From assembly GCA_002102555.1 (NCBI GenBank), contig MCFL01000057.1:62001-126000 (forward strand): 64,000 bases of DNA. Direction: 5' to 3'. Source of the DNA: Catenaria anguillulae PL171 (lineage: Eukaryota; Blastocladiomycota; Blastocladiomycetes; Blastocladiales; Catenariaceae). Positions within the stretch are counted from its first letter, which is position 1, and the number at the start of each line of letters is the position of its first letter. The position numbers and the translations under genes were made by a program. Shown piece after piece: positions 21,377-31,011 of the stretch. The notes beneath the pieces were generated by a model. That model had not been told where the DNA came from. It was given only the letters and a program-made list of their open reading frames with translations, and made no database searches.

Positions 21377-23433
21377 CCATGCGCCAGCATTGTGGTGGTT
21401 GGTTGGTGCAAAAGAGTCTTGTTCACGAATGGGTGGGGCATTCATGTGGCAATATTGGAGACGAGCCAAGGGAAGGAAAACAGGTGTAGGCGTGTGTAGG
21501 TATGCATGCTCTTTTGGTCAGGTGGGAGTGGTTCACTCGGCAAGCAGTGTCTCGTGTGTCTGTGGCTCGTGGTTGTTGTGGTTGTGCCATTCTCTCACTC
21601 GTTAGTTGCACTTTTCCTTTGGAAAAGTAAAAGAGGGAGCAAAAGGGGAGTATCGGAGCGTGATCAAACTGTGCTTGTTTCAAGAGCTGCAAGTGCTGGG
21701 CGCATGCGTGTATGCTACCAGGGCAGCCATGCATAGGTGTCCACAGTCTGTGTTTTGGTATCCCAGACAGCTTGTGCTCCACTCGAGACTCCCCCAAGCC
21801 TGATTCCCACTGTTTTCTTGCATCATCATGGAGGTGGGCACGAAAGAGAAGGAATCGGTGCATGAGAAGAGCAGGGTTCAGGGAAGAAGAAGAGTCCCAC
21901 TCTTGCGGTTGGGTGTCGCTCACTTGTTTTCTTTGCCGCATTCGTTAGCGGGTCATGTGTTGTTCCCCTTACACTGCTTTTGACCTTGCATTTAAAGCAA
22001 GCGGGTTCTGACGCTTGTGGCTGACTGCTGCTCATTCGTGACTTTTTGCGTGTTGTCAATGCAGTCGAGACGGTGGGGTCCAACTCGAGCATGCGAATTC
22101 CGCCCCTCCTGCCTTTTGGGCTGTTGATTCCCTGCTGTTGTAGACCTGGTTGTCGATGATCCCTGCTCCCACGTTCTCACACTTGCTCACGGTGTTCTCC
22201 TTTGTCAGCTCTGTCTTTGATGCTTTTGCTTGGTGAGTAGTTGTCCTTTGTGGACGCTGGGCGGGCACGTGGGAATGCGACTGACTGTATGCTGGAAGCT
22301 GTTTGCAGGATGTGTGGTTCTCTCTTTCGGAGGGCGTTGCGAGCAGCCCCCACGCTGTGCGTGTGGAGTCGGCGGGCAAGAAGGGTCGAGCCCAGTATGT
22401 ACTATATACGACGACAACGGCGTGCTGTGCTGCCCCATCCCTCTCCTCTCTCCATTGCCAAGTGACTTGCAGGCGAATCGTCACTCGTTCATCCATCGGC
22501 CACCTCTCTGGCACCGTCGGGCTTTTCTTGGGCGTCAACAACACTCGTGCTCGTGCGGGCCAGACGCAAATCAACCAGCCACCCCAAATACTGTTGCCCC
22601 AATCCGCCCTCCTGAGGCGCTTCTACCTCTCAAGCTCAATGTGCCCAAAGTACTCGCTAAACAGAGCCCGCTCGTGACTTCGTCCCATGGGTCAATACTC
22701 GTTCTTTCTGCGTTTGGCCGCTCAAGAAACACACATCCCCGCCTCGGCTTAACTCTCTTTCGACTCGACTTTAAATCAACAGCATCTTGCTCCTGCACTT
22801 CACTCAATCTCGCGTGTCTCTCGTTGTTTGCCCAGTCCTGCTCAATCATTATCTCTTCCGCCCGTTCATGGTCGCAATTCGTTTATTCTTCAACCTCCGT
22901 ATTGTGGTTGCCTGCGTCACCTTGACATCAAAGTCGGCTCCACATGGTGTACAAGGCGAGTCAATACAAGCTATTCTCGGAACTCTTCACCAGCTTGGTG
23001 ACCAACACGCTCGGGGAATCCGCTGCGGATCTGTCTGGGTTGTCGTCGTGGTTTTGTGCCATCAAGTCTGTCTTGTTTGTTGGTTGTTGCATTGTCGTGG
23101 ATGTTTCTGCAAGTTGGTTCAAGTAGGAAATCGTTTGTGTACCGCTGCGTCATCCCATGCCGTTTCATCCTGTTTTTTGGCTTGTCGTCTGGCTTGTTTT
23201 TCGTTCAGATCGTGTTGATTTGCCTCGTCGGATCATATCATTTTCTTTCTCCCTGTCAGTGAATGGAAACTATAGAAATCGGAGCATGCTCATAAATCTC
23301 TTGAAGGTTTTATTTGGTTCATGGCCGTGAGACTTTGGATCAGGAACGCTTCTGAATCAACTGAAATTGGTAATACTATCTTCTCAATGGACGATGACTT
23401 GGCTGATACATTTCGAGAACACTCACTACCTTA

Positions 23434-24718
23434 CTATGACAACCACTTGCATGCCACTTCGGCCATCTTGCCGCTACACTCATGCCCTGCTTGATCATCA
23501 ACCACCCAAGTCAACTTGTCCAGCTGCCCATGTACCTGGTACACCTCCGTCAACTTTGTCCAAAACAATTCGCTGGCCGAGACCGGAACTAGCTTATCAT
23601 TACCGCCACCGAGAAACAGAATGCGTGGAAATGCGGTCGGCGCGCGCTCGGCCGCAAGTGAGTGCACACGATGAATGGGATCCACTCGGCGAACAAGCGC
23701 CTGCAACGAAGGTGGGAAGGCTTTGCCCCAAGGAACAAGGTCGCGGTGACGGGCAAGGATGCCTTGGTGTCGGTCACGCATCAGCGTCTCTGCGCAAAAG
23801 CATTGTTGTGTTAGGTTAGGCTGGCGGCTCGCATTGCTTAGGGTGAATCAAGGCAAAAACAAACCATAGTCGCCGCACCCAACGATGGGAATGGCAAATG
23901 AAATGCGAGCGTCTGTGATTGAGTCAACCGTCGTCAGTGTACAATCGTCAAGCGCCACAGAGCGAGCGAGCAAGGACACCAAGACCAATCCGTACCATTC
24001 ATGACCGCGAGCAGAGACGAATGGCCACCCAAACTAATCCCCGAGACTCCCCATTCAACCACACGCACTCGGCCATCCACCTCCAACGCCGCCGGCAAAT
24101 GGTCAATCAAGAAGCTGATATCTTTTGCCGTCCCGTGCCTTTGAAACACAAAGAAAGTGAGAACCTAACGCAAAGACAGACATGACAGTAACACCATCTC
24201 CCACGTACTGGATCGCATACATGTCCACAGCATGCATCGGATTGCCCTCCTTTTCCGGGGACGTTGGCCACCCGACATTGCCCAGGTCGTAGCCAACGGC
24301 CCGCTCGCCATGGTTGCGGTGGTCAAAGGCAATGGTAATAATGGGCAGCGATCCGACAGTGGTGCTGCAGTAGGCGCGGCACATTTCGTCCATTTCCGCG
24401 AGCGTAGCTGATTGAGAATAAAGGGTGGTGCACTGTGAGAAACGGGACAACGACGGGAGGTGCGAGACCACATCAACGGGGTGAAGTACATTGGCGGCCG
24501 TGCGTGCAAATGATGGCCCGGCACGCAACTGGTTGTGCAACGTTAGATTGATTGCCAGTATTGGCAGCTGCACCGGCAGCGGCAACGTGAGCGAGGCCGT
24601 AGACGTGCAACTTGATGCCGCCAATGTAAAAGGTGTCAAACGGTACGGTGGCCATGGGCTCGCGAATCTGCGGCGCAAAGTGCTTGGAGCCGCTCCAGGT
24701 GAAAATGCTTGAGGTCAT
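23434..24718 (-). CDS. Alpha/beta hydrolase (fungal HGR/FDxRNHG family)
   Basis: Five exons: 24718-24490, 24407-24209, 24138-23996, 23912-23865 and 23789-23434, giving 324 residues with all phases consistent. The fold is marked by the oxyanion-side motif ICTHGRQ (near residue 76), AFDHRNHGER, IQHGTAKDISFLIDHLP, the nucleophile elbow GISLGGH (around residue 173), ISFAIPIVGCGDY, the acid region GGGNDKLVPVSAS and the catalytic His in QAGHE near the C-terminus. The substrate is unknown. The stop lies 65 bp from the inner boundary of the left repeat arm, and a fragment of this gene is found at 51457-51677 beside the other arm. The ATG at 24655 is an alternative start. Confidence 0.85.
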
Positions 24719-25008
24719 GATGTTTGCATTGAATTTTGGTCGCTGACCGAGGTGCATAACATTAATACACGGCAATCGGAGCGAGGTCCAGAAGAGTGAG
24801 AGGGTCTTGCGAGAACGTCTCGCAAGCGATGGCGCAGTTTCGGCAAACAAGGCCACTCCTTCCTGGCCATTTCCGGGCACAGGCGCAGAACATCCGGCTA
24901 TTCCTTTCATTACCGGCAGACATCACAATCTGTCATCAACGAGATATTTCATATTCATCTGCGTGTTTATCTGCGTGTGCTCACACCTATGTACCCAGAC
25001 TTTGGGGA

Positions 25009-27096
25009 CTACCTGCCCTCCAACGCAAACCGCATCTGCCTTAAACACCCATCCACCAACCCTCTGACCACTTTCCCCACGTGTCCCCTGTCCACAACCC
25101 ACCGCTCGACCTTATCCACATGCACCTGCAACGCGCCCCTGACGCGCTTCTGCTTTTCCGGATCCGTGCGACTCGCGCCCCAGTAATGCCTTAGCAACTC
25201 GGTCGCCGTGGCATGCAGCGCCTCGAGCTCGCGCGTCATGGCCTGTGGAATCGCTAGCGCGTCCAACGGGGTGGACTGTGTGCCGAGCATGCGCTGTGCC
25301 GAGAGTGCCGTCTCGAGGTCGTTGGCGGCGCGTTGGCAGGCTAGGTCCGAAATGGTGGACCCGACGCGAAGCGAGGTCGAGTGAAAGGCTGCCAGAAAAG
25401 CCGACGGGTCAATCGAATCCATGGCATCGTCCACGTCAGCGTCCAAGGTGTTGGGGCGAGCGGCAGGTCGCGAGGCCGCGAGCGAGGCGAGGTCGAGTGG
25501 AATGGGGGTGGCGTCGGGCTCGGGCGCCAGGTCGTCCATTTGGACTTCGGATGTTACGAGAGATGAGATGCTGGGCGGGTTGTCGCGCTTGTGTTTGCTG
25601 CAAAGGAGACACGTTGGGGAGTATGGATGAGCAATGTGGCCAGATTTGAGGAGATATGACGTGCACGTACATGACGGAATGGAGGATGCGAGACGAGTGC
25701 TGATTGAACTTTTTGAGAATGGACGCTTCCTCGGTGAATCGCATCATCTTGTCGGGCATGTTCCCATTGATCTGTCCGGCAAAACGTTTCGAGTCAGATT
25801 CGCGAAATCACATACGAGTTTCAGTGCGGAAAGTCAAACGTACATCCACACGATCCTCTTCGGTCGCTGTCAAGTTAAGTGTTGGCCGCACAATATCCGC
25901 CGCCATTTCCTCGCGCAATCGTTGCACCTCCTCGGAGAAACAAGCGTCAAACATGGCGTCGCCCTCGGTCGCTTTACCCGATTCGGCGCCACTGCCCAAA
26001 GACGGCCCAGCACGTGATCCAGCAATTTGCTCGCCCGACGTGGCCAGCTCGGCGACCGTTGCGGGGGATTGCTTGAACAAGCTCGATTGAACGTAGCGTT
26101 GCCAGAAATCCTTTTCCGACATTTCCACGGGCACCTTTTGCATAAAGAGTCGGTGGACTACTCACAGACAATCAAAGGAATGAATAAGAACCATGAGACG
26201 GAAAAAAAAAAAGTGATGAGATCGCACACACACACACACGTACCTGAAGGATACTGTAAAAAGATGGAATGAACCAACTGCGGCGTGACGGTAAATGTCA
26301 CCTTGTTGTCGCCCGTTTGCCTGCCAACATCTGGCGGACGGGTTGACTTGTGTCCCGGTTTTTGGGCCTTTTCCAAAGCAGCGCGCTCCAAGAGCGGTTT
26401 GCGCGCGGCCCAAAACTCGTTTTCCGTGACATGGCGCGATCGAACCAAATCTTGGTGCAGTTTGGCGAGCGTGCGGTGCTTTTTCAGGAGTTCGGCGCGC
26501 AGCTCGAGTTCGTCGCGGAGACTGAGGTTGGTGAGTTGCTGGACAAGCGATGCCGCAGATGCAGGTGTGACAGTAGCAGAGGATGATGGGGAAGCTGCAC
26601 GGCTGGTGCCAGCGGGCGCTGGGGTGGCTGATCGCGAGGAGGACCGAGAGGCAGGAGCAGAGCCTGAGGCGGATGCGGATGCGGAGGCAAATGAAGAGGC
26701 GGGTTTGCCGCCGGCCTTGCTGATGCGGAGGGCGAGGAAGGAGGTGACGGCCTCGGTGATGGTTTGCGTGTGGGTGAGCGCCTCGGAGGGGTGCGTGAGG
26801 TGGACAATGGGGGAGAAGGCAGGGCGTGAAATGAGGATGAACTTGAGGGTGGGCTTGCCGGGCACCTGCTGGAGGTTGGCAATGTCATCAAAGGGGATGA
26901 CGACGGGGTCAAGGGTGCTGGTGCTGGTACTGGAGGGAGTGATGGTGACTTGGAGACTTGAAGAAGCCGAGGCTGCCAGTGGCCGAAGCAAGCAGAGCGC
27001 GGCGGGCTGCTTTGCGTACTTTGCGGGCGCGTCGAGCAGCACGGCCGCAGTTGCGGTTGCAGTTGCAGTTGGAGCATCAACATCCATTGGGTCCAT
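25009..27096 (-). CDS. TFB1: TFIIH core subunit p62/Tfb1
   Basis: Exons 27096-26244, 26157-25844, 25771-25671 and 25597-25009 give 618 residues. The N-terminal ~115 residues form the PH-like domain; a long Ala/Ser/Pro-rich linker follows. Two BSD domains are visible: one around NEFWAARKPLLE, the second after the first intron as EMSEKDFWQRYVQSSLF. The third exon holds FTEEASILKKFNQHSSRIL, the conserved p62 segment, and the C-terminus is helical. Tfb1/p62 is a structural subunit of TFIIH used in Pol II initiation and nucleotide excision repair. Introns use GTACGT donors, and the first contains a (CA)n run. Confidence 0.9.
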
Positions 27097-27402
27097 TGCG
27101 CCGAATCATTCCATTGTCTGGGTTAGGTTAGGTTAGGTTATCGAGAAGTATGTATTCATCAATGGTACCTTTCCATTTTGGGTTGGTTTGGTTGTTCTCA
27201 TTCAAGTGAAACAGAAAAAAGTCCCAGTGAGAGTCGATCGACGGGCCTCCGGGTCAACTTGAAATCAACGCCCGTCCGTGACTCACTCACAATCAGCCAT
27301 GAAGCGTACACATCGATGAACAGTTCCATTGCAAGAATAATACATTTATCGTACTTATGATTAACCTACTCTAGTATCACCTACCTACCTCGGCGTCCGT
27401 CC
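27097..27402. other. Intergenic region with a (GGTTA)4 tract
   Basis: Spacer between the TFIIH subunit gene and the NIS synthetase gene. It contains four perfect GGTTA units at 27121-27140, immediately upstream of the TFB1 start codon, and no gene. Confidence 0.5.
27121..27140 (+). repeat. (GGTTA)4 telomere-like tract
   Basis: Four tandem GGTTA units. The unit resembles a TTAGG-type telomeric repeat but lacks the third G of the common fungal TTAGGG. It is too short to be a telomere. Confidence 0.8.
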
Positions 27403-29262
27403 TTATTCCTCATCCTCCACATTCCCAACCAGCCCAGTCAAAACCACATTCGGCACCTTCTCATACACATAGTCCCTAAACTTGCCATCGCACTTCATCC
27501 GCAACAGCGCCTTGGCCGGCACCTCCTGCGTCTCCATCCACGCCTTCCACAACTCGCTCCCCTTGGGCACATGCCTCTTGATCTCCCTGCGCACCACGCG
27601 CCACCCGCTCCCGTCGCGATGCACGCCCAAGGCCCGTGCAAGCCGGTGCAAGTGGCAAGCAAACAAGGTATGGTACACAATCTTGAACCCGCCCGCCTCC
27701 GACTCGCCAATCTGCAACGACCCGGGCATGAGCTTGTCCACCAACGCTTGTGCCTCTGGATCCCCATGTGTTGCCTCGACCCACTTGTCCGCAAACACTT
27801 GACATCCGCCAAAATCGCGCGCGGCAAACCCAAGCACCGCGCCCGTGGCCACGTCCACCCGCACCAGCATGTTTTGGCCATGTGCTTCCCACGCATACCC
27901 AAACTTGACGAGTGGCGGCAGCACCCCTGCTAGCAGCACGCGCACATACTCGTCAAACCACGCCAGCCGTTTGGCGGACGAGTCGAGTGCAAATGCACGC
28001 ACAACGTGCGGAGTCGATGTGGCCAAGTCCTTTTCCACCAGCGATGCACAAATAATGGTGCGTTGCGTTGCCGGTAAATTGGCCTCCGGGTTCATGCGCA
28101 AGATACACCCGACGGTTTTGGCGAGCGCGGCAGGGAACGCCGAGGGCAAAAGGCCAATGGTTGCGGGCTCGACCACGGGCGTCAACAAGGGGTTGGCTTG
28201 GTTGGCCAAGGTGGCCATGGCCGACATGATGGGCCCATTGTGGATCGAGAAGGGCGTGATGATGCGCATGGCCGATGTGATGGTCAAGCAAATGGGCAGC
28301 TTGACGTGGTGCCCGAGGGCAAATGCTGGGTCGAGCGGAACAACCGACCGTGTGGATGCTTGGGCACCGGCTTTCACCTTGGCCGCCGAGGCGGGCAGAA
28401 CCTTGAATGTCGGGAATTGCGACTCGATCCAAGCAACTTGCATGCCGTGAATCGGAATCAACACGTCCGATTCGGGGCATGTCACGTTGAGGTACGATTC
28501 GAGGTGAGGGTGCACTTCGGAAAGCCACGTGCCGTGGGCGTGCACTGCCGTGCGGGGCACTTGAATGAAGCGAATGTCGGGAAACGCCAGTCCCGCCAAA
28601 TCGGTCTTTGGGTCAAACGTCAATGGCGACGTGGCTGACCGCGTCCGGTGCATTGGATGTGTGGCGTGGCCCTCGAGCACGGCCTGCTCCCAGTCGAGCG
28701 CAGACGACTTGAGTGTCGGCGGGTTGGTGGGCGCCAGCGAGTACAAGTGCGCTTGGACCTTGGCGGACGAGGCAAGTTCAGAAGCAACGGTGGCGGTAGT
28801 TTCCTCGGATTGGTTGGTCCATTTCGCAACCAGATTCCACAAGGTGACGGGGTCGCGGGTGGCCGTGACGGTTTGGTCGGGGTGAATCAGCACAAAGGGC
28901 GATTGGAGATCCAGGTCGTCCGGGTCGACCGCGCGGATGATTTCGTGCAAGGTGGAGGAGAGCAATGGTTGGTGGGCGAGCTTGGCGGCAATGGCAATGA
29001 CTTGCGCATCATCTGCCGTCGCAGGCGCAGACCCAGCAGCAGCAGGTGACGACGGCGCGGTGGCCAGGGCGGCGGCAATGGCGGCGTGATCGAGAGCCGC
29101 CGAGTCGGCAGATGGCACAAGAACGGCCCAGTGGCCAGAGACGAGCAGGGCGGGCGTGAATGCCTCGTTGACGAGGGCACACAGCAGGCGGGAGGCAGTG
29201 GCAAACTGGGCACGGGCCGTCAGCTGGGGGGTCACGGCGGGCGAAGATGCAGATGCAGTCAT
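27403..29262 (-). CDS. NIS-type siderophore synthetase (IucA/IucC family)
   Basis: A single intronless exon of 619 residues, the typical length for this family. ATP/citrate-site motifs are visible: EGHATHPMHRTR around 195-206, KLPICLTITSAMRIITP, and near 463-485 EAHGQNMLVRVDV with GFAARDFGG. The C-terminus has the ferric-reductase-like FhuF segment (FACHLHRLARALGV). NIS synthetases condense citrate or a related acid with an amine or alcohol by ATP-dependent adenylation. In fungi a homologue makes rhizoferrin in Mucoromycota. The substrate cannot be told from sequence; a rhizoferrin-like polycarboxylate is the simplest guess. Lack of introns among multi-exon neighbours and a mainly bacterial family suggest horizontal origin. 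No transporter of the usual siderophore type is adjacent. Confidence 0.88.
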   Translation of the reverse strand: MTASASSPAVTPQLTARAQFATASRLLCALVNEAFTPALLVSGHWAVLVPSADSAALDHAAIAAALATAPSSPAAAGSAPATADDAQVIAIAAKLAHQPLLSSTLHEIIRAVDPDDLDLQSPFVLIHPDQTVTATRDPVTLWNLVAKWTNQSEETTATVASELASSAKVQAHLYSLAPTNPPTLKSSALDWEQAVLEGHATHPMHRTRSATSPLTFDPKTDLAGLAFPDIRFIQVPRTAVHAHGTWLSEVHPHLESYLNVTCPESDVLIPIHGMQVAWIESQFPTFKVLPASAAKVKAGAQASTRSVVPLDPAFALGHHVKLPICLTITSAMRIITPFSIHNGPIMSAMATLANQANPLLTPVVEPATIGLLPSAFPAALAKTVGCILRMNPEANLPATQRTIICASLVEKDLATSTPHVVRAFALDSSAKRLAWFDEYVRVLLAGVLPPLVKFGYAWEAHGQNMLVRVDVATGAVLGFAARDFGGCQVFADKWVEATHGDPEAQALVDKLMPGSLQIGESEAGGFKIVYHTLFACHLHRLARALGVHRDGSGWRVVRREIKRHVPKGSELWKAWMETQEVPAKALLRMKCDGKFRDYVYEKVPNVVLTGLVGNVEDEE

Positions 29263-29866
29263 AGTGACGATGTCTGTGTGTCAGTCACTGGCGAGATTGG
29301 AGGGCATGGCGTGTCATGAAGCACTTGGCTGGGCACTTCGAAGTCAAGTTGCGGGTAGGCCTGACCTTTTCAATCCTGTTTTTGCAATTGGCCGTGAATC
29401 CATCATCGATGCACGACGAGAGCAGAGCGACGATGGGAGACGATAAGTGCCTCGGCCAAATCGATCAGTATCCATGTCTCACGGGCCGAGCCCAAGAATA
29501 GAATGGCCTTCTGGAATCTGGCCAGTGAAGTGAACCATCAGCCAACCGTGACGATCGATCCGAGCACTCCCATGCATCCAAGCACCCCGAGTCACCCAGT
29601 ACTCAAGGACTGATAATTACCTACTCGTCAAGAATCAAGATTCGGCTGTCACACTGGGCCGGTCGTCGGTATGCAAGTGCGGGTAGGAAACTGTCGAATG
29701 ACCCCACTGCCGTCTGTCGGCGAGTGCCGCCGTTCCTAAATAGGCTAGATTGCGCTCCTTGCATGATGCATCCCATGCCACCATATCATGTATTTTCCAG
29801 TAGCTGCCTCTCTGGCCATGCCGTAAAGCCCACACCTTTCATGCGCATTCGTGTTCATACATACCA
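29263..29866. other. Intergenic region
   Basis: About 600 bp upstream of the NIS synthetase and of the decayed FolD-type gene, which face away from each other. No gene or clear element was recognised. Confidence 0.4.
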
Positions 29867-30930
29867 ATGCTCCGATCCGTCGCCAGTTGTCACCGCCTAT
29901 TCCACCTCCATCCATCGAGCCCAGCTCCTTCGACTCGAGCTCCATCAGTCGTCGCCATTGCAAGCTTCCCTTCTCTCATTCGGACAGCATTACAGCTACG
30001 CAAAGGATTTGCCTCCCTGATCCCATTTTCAGCGAACACACGACATCGAGAATATTCACCGAGCCCGCATTCTGCCAGCTGCTCCGCACGGAGACTTGAG
30101 AATCAGCCTTCACACCTCTCCTTGCACACAATCCCTCGATTCGACAGTGTCCTCCACTTGCAATGCGGCCGCTGGCAACTTCATGGACGGCAAGGCTGTC
30201 GCCGAGTACGCCTTGTCTCATCTTGGCATGAGATGTCTCGCTCACATCGCATCCTCGCCGTTCCATGGTTGGACTCAACAGCTCCATTCGCACCTCTCTC
30301 AAAGCCGACATTGGCGCCCTTGCCACAACATACCCAGGATTCCGCCCGCACTCGTCCATCATCCAAGTTGGCAATCGCGACGACTCGTCGCTGTACGTGC
30401 ACATGAAGGAAAAGACGGCCCACGGATATCGGCACGCGCTTCCCTTAGCACCCCTGGCTTCACTCACGTCAAGTTAAATACCGACACAGGAGACGTTGCT
30501 GGCAAAGATTCGCGAGTTCGCGAGCTGAAGCAGGATGATTCAGTGCATGGCCTCTTCATTTGCGCACACGTCACCGCAGACTCCATCATTGACACGGCCA
30601 CAACAGCGTGATCGAGGCGACTCAAGAGGGCACAGCTGTACAGGTTGGGATGACCAGCACCAGCAGGATAAGTCACAGAAAGTTGAACAATGCACTCAGG
30701 ACAAGCCAAGTTTAGAAAGACGGCGCAATCTTGACAACAAGCCAAAATCCCAAAATCCCTCGTACCCGGGTGGCGAACGATATTCTACCAGCTGCGCGCC
30801 GTCCAGCAATCCAGCTGGCAAGCTCGCCGTCCACCGCCGCCGTGGTTGCCCTGCTCTCGACTGCTCTGTCAAAAGGGCAGCGTGATCTTTCAATACATCC
30901 AATGCCTTTCAGTTGCGATATTGCCCAACG
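29867..30930 (+). pseudogene. Decayed mitochondrial methylenetetrahydrofolate dehydrogenase/cyclohydrolase (FolD/MIS1-type) gene
   Basis: A presequence-like N-terminus (MLRSVASCHRLF, from 29867) and the FolD N-terminal domain are present in pieces. FMDGKAVAE joins across an intact-looking intron (GTACGC to CAACAG, about 30203-30281) to SIRTSLKADIGALATTYPGF and IIQVGNRDDSSLYVHMKEK. The frame then shifts: FTHVKLNTDTGDV and ELKQDDSVHGLFICAHV follow in another frame and end at a TGA at 30611. A weak match to the PCTPxAVVxLL region (SSPSTAAVVALLSTAL) lies near 30830. The NAD(P)-binding half is missing before the ABC transporter begins at 31012. At least two frame shifts plus truncation indicate a dead copy; a functional gene presumably exists elsewhere. 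Confidence 0.65.
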
Positions 30931-31011
30931 TTCAAGTTAGCGAATGCAGCCTTGCTCCCGAATGAGCCGTCACCCCACCGATCCTGCTGATTCGATTCAA
31001 CCCATTTGTCA

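Larger units (their letters stand above)
17816..23369 (+). repeat. Left arm of a ~5.55-kb inverted repeat
   Basis: This segment matches the reverse complement of 45772-51339 almost end to end. Matching starts at ACAAAAAGAAGAC (17816) and ends at CTGAAATTG (23369). The arms differ by scattered substitutions, small indels and some larger patches, for example around 22.9 kb. The arm contains a GGCCGGCC-rich block (~18177), a tRNA-like stretch, several open frames conserved in both arms, and GTACGT-donor introns, so part of it descends from spliced genes. No transposase, integrase or reverse transcriptase motif was found, and no terminal inverted repeat or target duplication could be defined. It may be a segmental duplication rather than a mobile element. 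Confidence 0.9.

Noticed and set aside
17816-23369. Autonomous DNA or LTR transposon with transposase, integrase or reverse transcriptase
   Set aside because: No catalytic motif of any of these could be found in six frames, and there are no terminal repeats or clear target duplications.
27121-27140. A real telomere or chromosome end
   Set aside because: Only four units, flanked by single-copy genes on both sides.
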